The position numbers were made by a program, and so were the translations under genes. Below, piece after piece: positions 45,891-54,447 of a DNA stretch of 54,447 nt. Under the pieces are notes generated by a model, which was not told where the DNA came from, searched no databases, and saw only the letters and a program-made list of their open reading frames with translations. Source of the stretch: Bradyrhizobium acaciae. GTDB lineage: Bacteria > Pseudomonadota > Alphaproteobacteria > Rhizobiales > Xanthobacteraceae. The first letter of the stretch is position 1. The number at the start of each line of letters is the position of its first letter. The stretch covers positions 1 through 54,447 of the forward strand of contig NZ_JACMYK010000036.1 in assembly GCF_020889785.1 (NCBI RefSeq), in the 5' to 3' direction.

Positions 45891-46805
45891 CTAGACCTTC
45901 AGCTCGGTCCCCGTTACGCGCCGATACGCTTCCAGGTACCGCTTGCTGGTCGCTTCGACGACGCTGGCCGGCAGCGCCGGGGCGGGGGCGTCGCCGTTCC
46001 AGCGGCCGGCGTGGCGCTCGATGTCGAGATAGTCGCGCAGCGGCTGCTTGTCGAAGCTTGGCTGCGGCTGGCCGGGCTTGTAGGCGTCGACTGCCCAGAA
46101 GCGCGAGGAATCCGGCGTCATCACCTCGTCGATCAGGATGATGCGGCCGTTTCTGTCGCGGCCGAATTCGAACTTGGTGTCGGCAATGATGATGCCGCGG
46201 GCGCGGCTGGTCTGTTCGCCATAGCCGTAGACATCGCGCGCCATCTTCTCGAGCGTCGCGGCAACGTCCGCGCCCAGGATCTCGCGCGCCCGCGCCACCG
46301 TGATGTTCTCGTCATGGCCGGCCTCGGCCTTGGTCGCCGGGCTGAAGATCGCGGGCTCGAGCTTTTGGCTCTCGACCAGCCCGGCAGCGAGCTTCTCACC
46401 GGCGAGGGTGCCCTCGGCCGCGTATTCCTTCCACGCCGAGCCGGAGATGTAGCCGCGGATCACGCATTCGATCGGAAACACGGTGGTGCGCTTGCACAGC
46501 ATCGCGCGGCCGAGGATGTCGGCGCGATGGTTCTTCAGCTCGGGGACTGCGCGGATGATCTCGTCGGCATCGGCGCTGATCATGTGATGCGGCACGGTGC
46601 CTTCGAGCTGCCGGAACCACCAGGCGCTGATCTGGGTCAGCACCGCGCCCTTCATCGGAATGGTTTCCGCCATCACCACGTCGAACGCCGAGATGCGGTC
46701 GGTGGTGAGCAGCAGCACGCGATCGTCGCCGACGGCGTAGATATCGCGCACCTTGCCGCGGCCGATCCGGGGCAGGGGCAAATCGCTGGACAGCATCGCG
46801 GTCAT
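45891..46805 (-). CDS. purC: Phosphoribosylaminoimidazole-succinocarboxamide synthase
   Basis: PurC (SAICAR synthetase) joins CAIR and aspartate in purine synthesis. The 304-residue protein begins LPLPRIGRGKVRDIYAVGDDRVLLLTTDRISAFD, continues with VIRGYISGSAWKEY, and carries IIADTKFEFG and LIDEVMTPDSSRFW, all signature PurC blocks. This is the longer (about 300-residue) form. It is alone in the window; the rest of the pur pathway lies elsewhere. Start ATG at 46805 (or two codons later). Confidence 0.96.
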   Translation of the reverse strand: MTAMLSSDLPLPRIGRGKVRDIYAVGDDRVLLLTTDRISAFDVVMAETIPMKGAVLTQISAWWFRQLEGTVPHHMISADADEIIRAVPELKNHRADILGRAMLCKRTTVFPIECVIRGYISGSAWKEYAAEGTLAGEKLAAGLVESQKLEPAIFSPATKAEAGHDENITVARAREILGADVAATLEKMARDVYGYGEQTSRARGIIIADTKFEFGRDRNGRIILIDEVMTPDSSRFWAVDAYKPGQPQPSFDKQPLRDYLDIERHAGRWNGDAPAPALPASVVEATSKRYLEAYRRVTGTELKV

Positions 46806-46842
46806 GGGCGTGGGTCTTTCCGGGCTGGTTTCTCAAAGACGT

Positions 46843-46869
46843 GCGCCCGCACACGAGGGGTGCGGGCGC
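46843..46869 (-). terminator. GC-rich hairpin between the pirin gene and purC
   Basis: GCGCCCGCAC (46843-46852) and GTGCGGGCGC (46860-46869) form a perfect 10-bp stem with a 7-base loop. It lies 22 bases past the pirin stop. The following T-run is weak (TCTTTGAG). Confidence 0.5.
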
Positions 46870-46891
46870 GAAAGATTATCACGGGAATAGC

Positions 46892-47809
46892 TCACTCCGG
46901 CAGCGGAATGAACTCGTGTTCGTGCGGAACCTGCGCGAAACGCCCGGTTTTCCAGTCCTGTTTGGCCTGCTCGATCCGCTCCTTGGAGGAGGAGACGAAA
47001 TTCCACCAGATGTGGCGCGGGCCTTCCAGGGCATCGCCGCCCAGGAACATCATGCGGGTCGGTCGCAGCGTTTTCACGGTGATACGGTCGCCCGGCCGGA
47101 AGATCAAAAGCCGCGGCCCCTCGTGGCGGTCGCCCGCGATCTCGACCTCTCCATCGACGAGATAGATCGCGCGCTCCTCATGGTCAGGGTCGAGTGGCAC
47201 CGAGGTGCCGGCCTTGGCGGTCACCTCGGTATAGAACCACGGCGAGACCATGCTGACTGGCGAGGAGATGCCGAAGGCCGAGCCCGCGATGACCCGCGCG
47301 GTGAAGTCGCGCTCGGAGATCATCGGCAGGTCGCCCGCGCCATAATGCTGGAACGAGGGCGCGATCTCCTCCTTGCCCGCAGGCAGTGCGATCCAGCTCT
47401 GCAGGCCCAGCATCTTCTGGCCGTCGCGGCGCTGCACGTCGGGGGTGCGCTCGGAATGCGCGATGCCGCGGCCCGCGGTCATCAGGTTCATCGCGCCGGG
47501 CTGGATCTCCTGGATGTTGCCCTCGCTGTCGCGATGCATGATGCTGCCGTCGAACAGATAGGTGACGGTGGCGAGCCCGATATGCGGATGCGGCCGCACG
47601 TCCATGCCCTTGCCGGCGAGATATTGCACCGGGCCGAAATGGTCGAAGAAGATGAAGGGCCCGACCATCTGCCGCTTGCCGTGCGGCAGCGCGCGGCGCA
47701 CCGCAAAACCGTCGCCGAGATCGCGGGTACGCGGCACGATGATCAGATCCAGCGCGTCGCAGGTTTGGGGATCGCCGAGTTCGGGATCGGTCGAGGGCTG
47801 CCAGCTCAT
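46892..47809 (-). CDS. Pirin family protein
   Basis: A 305-residue bicupin. The N-terminal cupin has the metal ligands H74 and H76 (VRPHPHIGLATVTY), H118 and E120 (GRGIAHSE), and VGPFIFFDHFGP is diagnostic for pirins. Some bacterial pirins act as quercetin dioxygenases, others bind regulators; function here is open. Start ATG at 47809 has GGAG seven bases upstream; a longer reading extends into a palindromic repeat and is unlikely. Confidence 0.93.
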   Translation of the reverse strand: MSWQPSTDPELGDPQTCDALDLIIVPRTRDLGDGFAVRRALPHGKRQMVGPFIFFDHFGPVQYLAGKGMDVRPHPHIGLATVTYLFDGSIMHRDSEGNIQEIQPGAMNLMTAGRGIAHSERTPDVQRRDGQKMLGLQSWIALPAGKEEIAPSFQHYGAGDLPMISERDFTARVIAGSAFGISSPVSMVSPWFYTEVTAKAGTSVPLDPDHEERAIYLVDGEVEIAGDRHEGPRLLIFRPGDRITVKTLRPTRMMFLGGDALEGPRHIWWNFVSSSKERIEQAKQDWKTGRFAQVPHEHEFIPLPE

Positions 47810-47848
47810 CACAATACTCCTTTGTACTTTCCTCCGATCATACCCCAT

Positions 47849-47906
47849 CCGTCGTCCCGGCCAAGCCAACGGGTCGGCGCGGTCCCTGCTTTCGCAGGGA
47901 CGACGG
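47849..47906. repeat. Short inverted repeat (GTCGTCCC type)
   Basis: CCGTCGTCCC (47849-47858) pairs with GGGACGACGG (47897-47906), and GGTCCCTGC-TTTC-GCAGGGAC forms an inner hairpin on the right side. Related to 51911-52034. Confidence 0.65.
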
Positions 47907-47970
47907 CGGAGTGTTCGGCTCTGGTGTGCGTTTGATGACAACGGCATAATTCCGGAAACTGGAGGATGTG

Positions 47971-48546
47971 ATGGTTTCTCTGATCAGGCCGGGCGCAAAG
48001 CTGTCGCGGGTCGATGGCCCCGTGATCGAGACGGCGCGGCTCATCCTGCGGCCGTGGCGCGCATCCGATGTCGCCGACAACACGAAAATGCTGTCCGATC
48101 CCGAGACGGCGCGCTTCATCACGCCGGATCATCAGCCGGTCACGTCGGAGCTGAAGGGCTGGCGCAACGCCGCCGTCATCTCGGGCCACTGGGCGCTGCA
48201 TGGCTTCGGCATGTTTGCGGTCGAAGAAAAATCCTCCCGCCGCTACATCGGCCGCGTCGGTCCGTACTTTCCGCCGGAATGGCCGGGCTTCGAGGTCGGC
48301 TGGGGCATCGCCAAAGAGTACCGCGGAAAAGGCTATGCGGTGGAGGCGGCGCGCGCCGCGATCGACTTTGTGTTCGCCAATTTCACGGTCGACCGCATCA
48401 TCCACTGCATCGACCCGGCCAACGTCGCCTCGCAGGCGGTGGCGCGGCGGCTCGGTGCCGTGAACGAGGGGCCGGGCAAGCTCGAGGGCGACATCGTTGA
48501 TATCTGGGTGACGGCGCGTGGGCGGTGGCGCCGCGATCCGGCTTGA
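47971..48546 (+). CDS. GNAT-family N-acetyltransferase (RimJ/RimL type)
   Basis: A 191-residue acetyltransferase. IETARLILRPWRASDVAD starts the fold, the acetyl-CoA loop RGKGYA is at 118-123 (GWGIAKEYRGKGYAVEAARAAIDFVF), and NVASQAVARRLGAVNEG is the C-terminal motif. The start ATG has GGAGG five bases upstream. The substrate is unknown. Its last codons run up to 55 bases from the AraC-type gene, so they may share an mRNA. Confidence 0.91.
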   Translation: MVSLIRPGAKLSRVDGPVIETARLILRPWRASDVADNTKMLSDPETARFITPDHQPVTSELKGWRNAAVISGHWALHGFGMFAVEEKSSRRYIGRVGPYFPPEWPGFEVGWGIAKEYRGKGYAVEAARAAIDFVFANFTVDRIIHCIDPANVASQAVARRLGAVNEGPGKLEGDIVDIWVTARGRWRRDPA

Positions 48547-48599
48547 AAAACCCCGCTTGGGCGACGATTGTTCGGCTGACCCGGAGATGCTTTCGACCG

Positions 48600-49661
48600 A
48601 TGACATTGGCCGCAACCGAACTCTGCCTGCGCGCCGCCGCGGTGACGCTGCTGCTGGTGCTTGCGGCCTCGATGTTCGCGGATTTCCGCAACGTGTTGGC
48701 GGGGCGGCTCGTGATCGCTTTCGCGCTCGGCACGGCTGCGCATGCGGTGACCGCATCGATTGGTGCCGGGGAACCGATCTCGGTCTGGCACGCACCGCTG
48801 ATCGCGCTTTCGACCGGCGACATCGTGGTGTTCTGGCTGTTCACCCGCGCGCTGTTCGATGACGCCTTCGTCCTGCGTTGGTGGCACGGCCTGATCTGGG
48901 CCGCGGTGGTGACGTTCAGCTTCGTCAACTGCATGTGGATCGCACCCGGTGGCCACGCGCGGGCGGCGATTACCACAGTCAATCTGCTGGCGCTCGTCTT
49001 CATCGCGCTTGCCGTGGCGCAGACCGTCGGATCATGGTCGGCGGATCTTGTCGAGCGCCGCCGCCGTGTCCGTGTCTTCATAGTCGCCGCCTCTGCGCTG
49101 TACGGCGGGATGAACGCGCTGCTGCAGATCGCGTATGCCGGCAGCCGCGTGACGGTGGAGTGGGCCAATCTGCTCAACGCCGTCGTGCTCACCGGCATCG
49201 TCGCGGCCATCACCTGGACGATGATGCGCGTCGATGGCGCCGATCTGTTCGCCCTGCCGGTCGAGCCCGTCATTGCCAATGCGCAGCCGGCCGCGATGGA
49301 GGAGGCCGCCGACCAGAAGCTGGTCAATGCCCTGATGCGCCTGATGGCGGACGAGCGCATCTACCGCCAGGATAACGTCACCATCGGCACGTTGGCGACC
49401 CGGCTGAAGATCCCCGAGTACCGTCTGCGGCGGCTGATCAACCAGCGGCTCGGCTACCGCAATTTCAACGTCTTCCTCAACAACCACCGGATCGAGGAAG
49501 CCAAGGCCGCGCTCGCCGACCCCTCGCAGGCCGAGGTCCCGGTCATCACCATCGCGATGGATGCCGGCTTCCAGTCCCTCGGCCCCTTCAACCGCGCCTT
49601 CAAGGCGACGACAGGCGTGACCCCGACGGAGTACCGGAAGCTGAAGGTGAGCGCGGCATAA
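48600..49661 (+). CDS. Membrane-anchored AraC-family transcriptional regulator
   Basis: A 353-residue protein with an unusual layout: about six hydrophobic segments in the first 210 residues (for example TLLLVLAASMFADF, GDIVVFWLFTRALF, NLLALVFIALAVAQ), then an AraC HTH domain at about 240-350. The HTH has IGTLATRLKIPEYRLRRLINQRLGYRNFNVFLN and ITIAMDAGFQSLGPFNRAFKATTGVTPTEYRK. This integral-membrane AraC type is known but few members are studied; it presumably senses a membrane or external signal. Target genes are unknown. The start is uncertain by some codons. Confidence 0.9.
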   Translation: MTLAATELCLRAAAVTLLLVLAASMFADFRNVLAGRLVIAFALGTAAHAVTASIGAGEPISVWHAPLIALSTGDIVVFWLFTRALFDDAFVLRWWHGLIWAAVVTFSFVNCMWIAPGGHARAAITTVNLLALVFIALAVAQTVGSWSADLVERRRRVRVFIVAASALYGGMNALLQIAYAGSRVTVEWANLLNAVVLTGIVAAITWTMMRVDGADLFALPVEPVIANAQPAAMEEAADQKLVNALMRLMADERIYRQDNVTIGTLATRLKIPEYRLRRLINQRLGYRNFNVFLNNHRIEEAKAALADPSQAEVPVITIAMDAGFQSLGPFNRAFKATTGVTPTEYRKLKVSAA

Positions 49662-50036
49662 GGGGTCGCTGACGCGAGGGGCGCACCGGCGGCCGGGTTC
49701 CCTCCCCCCTTGCGGGGGAGGGTTAGGGAGAGGGGTACCACTCGGGTGGTCTCTCAAACTGCGTTGCGATGTGGTGCTGCATGTCGTGACGGCGGTGCTT
49801 GCATCGACCGTCTCGCCCGGGGCCACCCCTCTCCCCAACCCTCCCCCGCAAGGGGGGGAGGGAGCCTGACTAGCGTGCGTCCCTTACCATGAGGCGTTGT
49901 AATCGCACGACAATTCCAGAATCGACCAGCCCTTCCCAATCCTCGGCCAGCCCAATTTCGAAATCCGGCGAGCGCTCTCGCGTCCGCTGCGGCCTGATCC
50001 CGGCCACGCACCCATTGCGCCATGCCGGAGGATCCC
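49662..50036. other. Gene-free stretch dominated by a long inverted repeat
   Basis: About 375 bases between the AraC-type gene and the second serine hydrolase. Half of it is the repeat at 49699-49864. Downstream, 49870-50020 has no repeat or convincing ORF and probably contains the promoter of the serine hydrolase. Confidence 0.5.
49699..49864. repeat. Long inverted repeat (CCTCTCCCC type), copy 2
   Basis: TTCCCTCCCCCCTTGC and GGAGGGTTAGGGAGAGGGGT at the left pair with ACCCCTCTCCCCAACCCTCC and GCAAGGGGGGGAGGGA at the right. The about 70-base centre is unrelated. Similar in design to 22724-22914. Confidence 0.7.
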
Positions 50037-51464
50037 GTGACCCGTCGAAAGCTCGTCTTCATTCTCGTCGCCACCACCGCTTTCGCGGCGCTGGCACTGT
50101 CCGCCGCCCGCGCCCGCGATGTCCCGAGGGTGGCGACCGGCTTTGTCGCCAACGTCGTCTGCTCGGAGACCTTCGTCAGTGGGCTCGACCCGAGGCGGAA
50201 CCTGACCGAGACCACCGAGGCGATGCCGGGCGCCGGCCTGATCACCTGGGCGATGGACACCGAGGTCGACCTCGACCGCAGGGACGTCACCGTGACGCTG
50301 TTCGGGCTCGGCCGCAGCCATGCGGTCTATCGCGAGGGTGTCGGCTGTACGCTCGAACATGGCGAGACGCTGGCCGAAATCGCATTGCCACCTGCCAGGC
50401 CGCAGGCCGCGCCGCTGCCCGAGATCGCCGGTCCCGCGCTCGTCGCGCCGCAGACCCCGCAGCTAGCCGCTGCGCTCGATCGCGCGTTCGCCGAACCGGC
50501 GGAGCCGCCGTTCCGCCGCACCCGCGCGGTTGTCGTGATGAAGGACGGCCGCGTCGTCGCCGAGCGCTACGCCGACGGCATCGGCATCGAGACCCCGCTG
50601 CTCGGCTTCTCCGCAACCAAATCGGTGATCTCGGCCCTGATCGGAATTTTGGTGCGCGACGGCAAGCTCGCGATCGACCAGCCGGTGCCGATCGCCGCCT
50701 GGAAAAATCCCGACGATCCGCGCCACGCGATCACGGTCGATCAATTGTTGCGTCACACCGCGGGCCTTGCGCTCGGCAGCTCGTTGCAGGCCTCACTAGC
50801 CTCCGCGCTCGAACCGGTCAACCGGATGAAGTACATGGAATCCGACATGGCCGCGTACGCCGAGAGCATTTCGCTCGAGACCGCGCCGGGCCAAGCCTGG
50901 AATTATCACGACGGCAATTTCATCATCCTCTCGCATCTGATCCGCGGCGCGGCCGGCGGCCTTGCCGCCGACGTGCTGCGCTTCGCGCGCCGCGAATTGT
51001 TCGATCCGCTCGGCATGCGTAACGTCGTCATGCAGTTCGATGCGGCGGGCACGCCGGAAGGATCAGGCGCGATCATGGCGAGCGCACGCGACTGGGCGCG
51101 GTTCGGCCAGCTCTACGTCGACGACGGCGTGGCCGGCGGCCGGCGCATCCTGCCCGCGGGCTGGGTGAAGTACTCGGCGTCGCCGACGCCGAACGCCTGG
51201 GTCGGCATCGGGGCGGGCTTCTGGACCAATCTCGGTGACAGTTTTGGCGCCAAATATCGCGTCGAGCACGGCATGCCGCGCGACGCGTTCTTCGCCAAGG
51301 GCACGATCGGGCAGTATGTGATTATCGTGCCGTCACAGCGGCTGGTCATCGTGCGGCTCGGCCGTTCGCCGAACGCGCCGCCCAAGGCGGACGGTGTGTT
51401 CGACCTCGTTCGCGATGTCGTCGCGGCAACGTCCGGCAACGCGAGGCTCGCGGGCGGCAATTGA
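50037..51464 (+). CDS. Serine hydrolase, class C beta-lactamase fold (6-aminohexanoate-dimer hydrolase-like)
   Basis: A 475-residue PBP-fold hydrolase with an N-terminal hydrophobic anchor or signal (about 5-27). The motif SxxK is S192-A-T-K195 (FSATKSVISAL) and the YxN-type motif has Y290 (WNYHDGN). LRHTAGLALGSSLQ is the block after the nucleophile, as in nylon-oligomer hydrolase NylB and family VIII esterases. GTG at 50037 is preferred because GGAGG lies five bases upstream and gives a clean MTRRKLVFIL signal start; ATG at 50022 would add five residues. Substrate unknown. Confidence 0.88.
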   Translation: MTRRKLVFILVATTAFAALALSAARARDVPRVATGFVANVVCSETFVSGLDPRRNLTETTEAMPGAGLITWAMDTEVDLDRRDVTVTLFGLGRSHAVYREGVGCTLEHGETLAEIALPPARPQAAPLPEIAGPALVAPQTPQLAAALDRAFAEPAEPPFRRTRAVVVMKDGRVVAERYADGIGIETPLLGFSATKSVISALIGILVRDGKLAIDQPVPIAAWKNPDDPRHAITVDQLLRHTAGLALGSSLQASLASALEPVNRMKYMESDMAAYAESISLETAPGQAWNYHDGNFIILSHLIRGAAGGLAADVLRFARRELFDPLGMRNVVMQFDAAGTPEGSGAIMASARDWARFGQLYVDDGVAGGRRILPAGWVKYSASPTPNAWVGIGAGFWTNLGDSFGAKYRVEHGMPRDAFFAKGTIGQYVIIVPSQRLVIVRLGRSPNAPPKADGVFDLVRDVVAATSGNARLAGGN

Positions 51465-51590
51465 CCGGCACGTCACACACCGCCCGCGCGATCGTGAATT
51501 GGATCTCCGCGCGAGGAATTTTCTGATGCGGCGGCGCATCTCGCACGAGGTGCGCCATCGTTTCGAGAACCGCCGCAGCCGGAGACCATC

Positions 51591-51881
51591 ATGCCGAAAG
51601 CCTACTGGATCGTGCACGTCACGGTACACGACGAAGCACGGTATCCCGAATACCTCGCCGCCGCGATGCCGGTATTCGCCAGATTCGGCGCCAACTTCAT
51701 CGTGCGCAACGGCCCCTTCGAGGTGATGGAAGGCGCAGCGCGCCAGCGCAATTTCATCATCGAGTTCAGGGATCGCGCCACCGCGATGGAATGCTACACC
51801 TGCGCGGAATATCAGGCCGCCAAGGCGATCCGGCAGAAATATTCGGACGGGGATTTTGTGATTATCGATGGCGAGGGGTAG
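51591..51881 (+). CDS. DUF1330 family protein
   Basis: A 96-residue dimeric alpha+beta barrel-like protein of the DUF1330 family: KAYWIVHVTVHDEARYPEYLAAAMPVF, GGxx-type turn replaced by ARFGANFIVRNGPFEVMEG, and RDRATAMECYTCAEYQAAKAIRQKYSDGDFVIIDG. The role is unknown. It follows the serine hydrolase after about 125 bases on the same strand. Start ATG at 51591. Confidence 0.9.
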   Translation: MPKAYWIVHVTVHDEARYPEYLAAAMPVFARFGANFIVRNGPFEVMEGAARQRNFIIEFRDRATAMECYTCAEYQAAKAIRQKYSDGDFVIIDGEG

Positions 51882-51910
51882 GGGAGGCGCTCGTTCTCTC
51901 CCAATCTCAG

Positions 51911-52034
51911 TGTCGTCCCTGCGAACGCAGGGACCCATAACCACAAATGCCGCTCATTGCCTGACGCTGGAACGACGAGTCCCGTTCACAACATCTGCTG
52001 CGGAGTATGGGTCCCTGCTTTCGCAGGGACGACA
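51911..52034. repeat. Inverted repeat with perfect 14-bp outer arms (GTCGTCCCTGCGA type)
   Basis: TGTCGTCCCTGCGA (51911-51924) and TCGCAGGGACGACA (52021-52034) are perfect complements. It lies between the convergent DUF1330 and MmgE/PrpD genes and is related to 47849-47906. Confidence 0.8.
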
Positions 52035-52079
52035 GCGGCATATGCCGCTTCGACTCTGCTTCAGATGAGGGCGCCTCGC

Positions 52080-53450
52080 TTACTGCCGCCCCAGCTGCGT
52101 CGCCTTGTCCACGCGATCGAACCGCTCCAGCGTCAGGATCGCGTCGGCGAGCTGGTCGGCGCGCTTGTCGAGCACCGGGCGGGCCAGCGTCAGAAACTTC
52201 TGCTGCATCGCCTGCGCGTCGGGGAACGAGGTCGGCTCGCCGGACGGATCGGCATAGAGGCGCTCATGCACGCCGTCGTCGGTGGTGATCGAGACGCGGG
52301 CGCCGAACGGGTGAGTGCGACCGACCTCGAGCCGGTCGTCCTGCACCACGTCGAACTTGTCGGCGAGCGCGTCGATCGCCTTGTCGCCCAGCCGGTCGTA
52401 GTCGTCCCAGCCGAAATGGCCCTGGTCGAGCGCGATCGCGCCGGTGAAGAACATCGAGAACTGGCCGCCGACCACCGAGGTCGGGTGGCGCTTGGTGGCG
52501 GCATCGCCGGTCAATGTGATGCCGTTGCGGTGCAGGCCGATCTCGACCTTCCTGATCTGGTCCGGCGTCAGATTGTGCTCGCGCCGCATCGCGATCAGTG
52601 CGTCGATCGCGGCGTGGGTGTAGCGGCAGCTCGGATAGGGCTTCACGCCGATCTTCAGCGTCTCATAGGTGTGGCCCAAGTCCGCCACCGCCTTGTCCGG
52701 ATGCGCATCGTCGGTGTAGCCGACCAAAAGGCCATGTTTGCCCTCGACCGACTCGCTCGAACCGATGAAGTCGTTGCGTGCGAGGGTCGCTGCGATCACG
52801 CCGTTCATCGCGGCGGCGCCGACCTGGTAGCGCTTGTTCCAGGCGCCGTTGACCAGGAATTGCAGCGAACCCGCAGCCTGGCTGCCGGAGACGCCGAACG
52901 CGGAGATGATCTGCTCCTTCGAGAGCCCGAACAGCTTGGCCGCCGCGGCGGCGGCGCCATAGGTGCCGGCGGTCGCAGTCGGATGGAAGCCGCGGGCGTA
53001 ATGCGAGGTCGGATCGAGCGCGTTGCCGAGCCGGCAGCACACTTCATAGCCGGCGACGATCGCGGTCAGCACGTCGCGGCCGGAGGCGCCGACCATCTCG
53101 CCGACCGCGAACGCAGCGGGCACCACCGGCGCACTCGGATGCAGCGAGGAATCGGCATGGGTATCGTCGAAGTCGAGCGAATGGCCGAGCGCACCGTTGA
53201 GCAGCGCCGCCACCGCCGGGGTCCAGGTCTTGGTGTCGCCGAACACCGTGGCCTCGCCCTTTCCGTCGAGCGCCAGCGCCTCCAGCATCTTCATCAGCGC
53301 GGGCGTCGATTCCGCATCGCGGCGGGCTCGGATGGTGCTGCCCAGGAAATCCAGCGTCAAAATCTTGGCGCGCTCCAGCACCTCCGGCGGGATATCCTCG
53401 AATTTCAGGTCGGCGACATAGGCGGCGAGCGTTGCGGTTTCGTGGGCCAT
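52080..53450 (-). CDS. MmgE/PrpD family protein
   Basis: A 456-residue protein of the family that includes 2-methylcitrate dehydratase and cis-aconitate decarboxylase. The helical N-terminal domain has LDFLGSTIRARRDAES and LNGALGHSLDFDDTHADSSLHPSAPVVPAAFAVGE; GFHPTATAGTYGAAAAAAKLFGL and GVKPYPSCRYTHAAIDAL are the active-site-region blocks. No prpB/prpC or other methylcitrate genes are adjacent, so the true substrate is open. Start ATG at 53450. Confidence 0.91.
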   Translation of the reverse strand: MAHETATLAAYVADLKFEDIPPEVLERAKILTLDFLGSTIRARRDAESTPALMKMLEALALDGKGEATVFGDTKTWTPAVAALLNGALGHSLDFDDTHADSSLHPSAPVVPAAFAVGEMVGASGRDVLTAIVAGYEVCCRLGNALDPTSHYARGFHPTATAGTYGAAAAAAKLFGLSKEQIISAFGVSGSQAAGSLQFLVNGAWNKRYQVGAAAMNGVIAATLARNDFIGSSESVEGKHGLLVGYTDDAHPDKAVADLGHTYETLKIGVKPYPSCRYTHAAIDALIAMRREHNLTPDQIRKVEIGLHRNGITLTGDAATKRHPTSVVGGQFSMFFTGAIALDQGHFGWDDYDRLGDKAIDALADKFDVVQDDRLEVGRTHPFGARVSITTDDGVHERLYADPSGEPTSFPDAQAMQQKFLTLARPVLDKRADQLADAILTLERFDRVDKATQLGRQ

Positions 53451-53582
53451 CGTGTTTCCTCAATCTTGCGGCGCAGGGTAGGCGGGCGGGTTTGGCCTTT
53501 CAAGCCACCTTGCCGCCGCGGGCAGCAGCCATGCTCGACGTCCCTTAACATAGGCCTTTCCATTGATTGCGGATCAGGGTGC

Positions 53583-54447
53583 ATGAGGACCTTCGCAAAA
53601 CGCATGTTCGACAAGCTTTGGAGCCGCAAGACGCAGCTGGCGCTGGCGGTACGGATCGCGTCCGCCGGCGTGGCGGCCTATGTCATCGCGGTGGCGCTCA
53701 ACCTCATGCTGCCGCTCTGGGCGGTGCTGACCTCGCTGATCGTGACGCAAATGAGCGTCGGCCGCTCGCTGAAGGCAACGAGGGACTACATGCTCGGCAC
53801 CATCGGCGGCGCCATTTACGGCGGCGCGATCGCGGTGCTGATCCCGCATTCCGGCGAGGGCAGCCTGCTGGCGCTGCTGGTCTTGGCGATCGTGCCGCTG
53901 GCCTTCATCGCCGCGCTTAATCCGAGCCTGAACTCGGCGACGGTGACGGCGGTGATCGTGCTGCTGCTGCCGACGATGCATCATTCCAACCCGCTGGATT
54001 CGGCGATCGACCGTGTCCTCGAGGTCACCGTCGGCGCGCTCACCGGACTTCTGATCTCGTTCCTGGTGCTGCCGTCGCGCGCGGTCAGCCAGATCAGGGT
54101 CAACGCGTCGAAGCTGCTGGAACTGCTCTCGGCGGCGTTCGCCGAATTGCTCGCCGGTCTGACGCGCGGCCTCGACAACGACGCGCTGCACCGGATCCAG
54201 GATGGCATCGGCACCGCGGTGACCAATCTGCACGCGACCGGGCTCGAGGCCGAGCGCGAACGCACCATGCATCTGTCGTCGGGGCCGGACACCGGTCCGC
54301 TGCTGCGAACGATCCAGCGGCTGCGGCATGACGTCGTGATGATCGGGCGCGCCTGCGTCGTGCCGCTGCCGGCCGATATCCAGGCCAGGCTGGCGCGGCC
54401 GTTGGCCGATGTCAGCAATGCCATCGTGACTTACATGGTGGCGGTCG
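53583..54447 (+). CDS. FUSC-family membrane protein, N-terminal part (runs off window)
   Basis: The first 288 codons of a membrane protein related to aromatic acid exporters/FUSC proteins. Several hydrophobic segments lie in residues 20-160: IASAGVAAYVIAVALNLML, LWAVLTSLIVTQMSVGRSL, IGGAIYGGAIAVLI, LLALLVLAIVPLAFIAAL and VTVGALTGLLISFLVLPSR. A soluble helical region follows (about 165-285). Start ATG at 53583 follows AGGG. The C-terminal half is not visible, so full domain order and specificity are unknown. Confidence 0.85.
   Translation, partial: MRTFAKRMFDKLWSRKTQLALAVRIASAGVAAYVIAVALNLMLPLWAVLTSLIVTQMSVGRSLKATRDYMLGTIGGAIYGGAIAVLIPHSGEGSLLALLVLAIVPLAFIAALNPSLNSATVTAVIVLLLPTMHHSNPLDSAIDRVLEVTVGALTGLLISFLVLPSRAVSQIRVNASKLLELLSAAFAELLAGLTRGLDNDALHRIQDGIGTAVTNLHATGLEAERERTMHLSSGPDTGPLLRTIQRLRHDVVMIGRACVVPLPADIQARLARPLADVSNAIVTYMVAV

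Noticed and set aside
53583..54447. Reading the gene at the right edge as complete
   Set aside because: No stop codon occurs before position 54447, so only the N-terminal part is present.

Overview
The window is high-GC alphaproteobacterial chromosome, most probably from Bradyrhizobium or a close relative. This is inferred from the gene content, the rhizobial-type order of the housekeeping genes, a Fur that lacks the E. coli CxxC motifs, an Irr-type iron box candidate, and many short palindromic intergenic repeats of the kind seen in Bradyrhizobiaceae. No rRNA, tRNA, CRISPR array, transposase, integrase or phage gene was found. Genus and family assignments come from recognising the sequence and motifs by eye, not from a database search.

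Region 1 (1-21.4 kb) is core genome, almost all on the minus strand. In transcription order from the right it reads murJ, trpS, a universal stress protein, nfuA, tsaB, rimI, fur, a HAD phosphatase, miaB, phoH, ybeY, a corC-like CBS protein, lnt, an XRE regulator (PraR-like), an M20 peptidase, trmB, and then rimP-nusA-ylxR-infB. Many of these genes overlap by a few bases at stop and start codons. They serve translation (trpS, rimP, nusA, infB), tRNA and rRNA maturation (miaB, tsaB, trmB, ybeY), the cell envelope (murJ, lnt), and iron and Fe-S homeostasis (fur, nfuA). Two plus-strand genes, a DUF2336 protein and a phytanoyl-CoA-dioxygenase-like protein, interrupt the series between trmB and rimP. 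A strong terminator-like hairpin lies in the rimP leader. The infB fragment at the window edge appears to carry a one-base frameshift.

Region 2 (21.7-28.3 kb) holds metabolic genes: a PfkB-family (adenosine) kinase, an acyl-CoA synthetase, a class C beta-lactamase-like serine hydrolase, a small protein of unknown function and a succinate-semialdehyde dehydrogenase.

Region 3 (28.3-38 kb) is accessory in character. It contains a LysR regulator divergent from a three-gene unit (alpha/beta hydrolase, Tat-type metallo-beta-lactamase-fold protein, SDR oxidoreductase), a 675-base stretch without a convincing gene that carries an iron-box candidate, a TonB-dependent siderophore receptor, and a PilZ-like/PAS/PAS/GGDEF diguanylate cyclase.

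Region 4 (36.9-54.4 kb) holds an orphan amino-acid binding protein divergent from a GntR regulator and FAD oxidoreductase pair, a SulP-STAS-cyclic-nucleotide-binding fusion, a MetX-like acyltransferase, an enoyl-CoA hydratase, a zinc alcohol dehydrogenase, purC, a pirin, a GNAT acetyltransferase, a membrane-anchored AraC regulator, a second serine hydrolase, a DUF1330 protein, an MmgE/PrpD protein and the start of a FUSC-family membrane protein.

I did not find a clearly novel defence, mobile or biosynthetic system. The observations that most merit follow-up are the rimP leader hairpins, the iron box before the TonB receptor, the two spaced direct repeats between the binding protein and GntR, and the SulP-STAS-CNB fusion.
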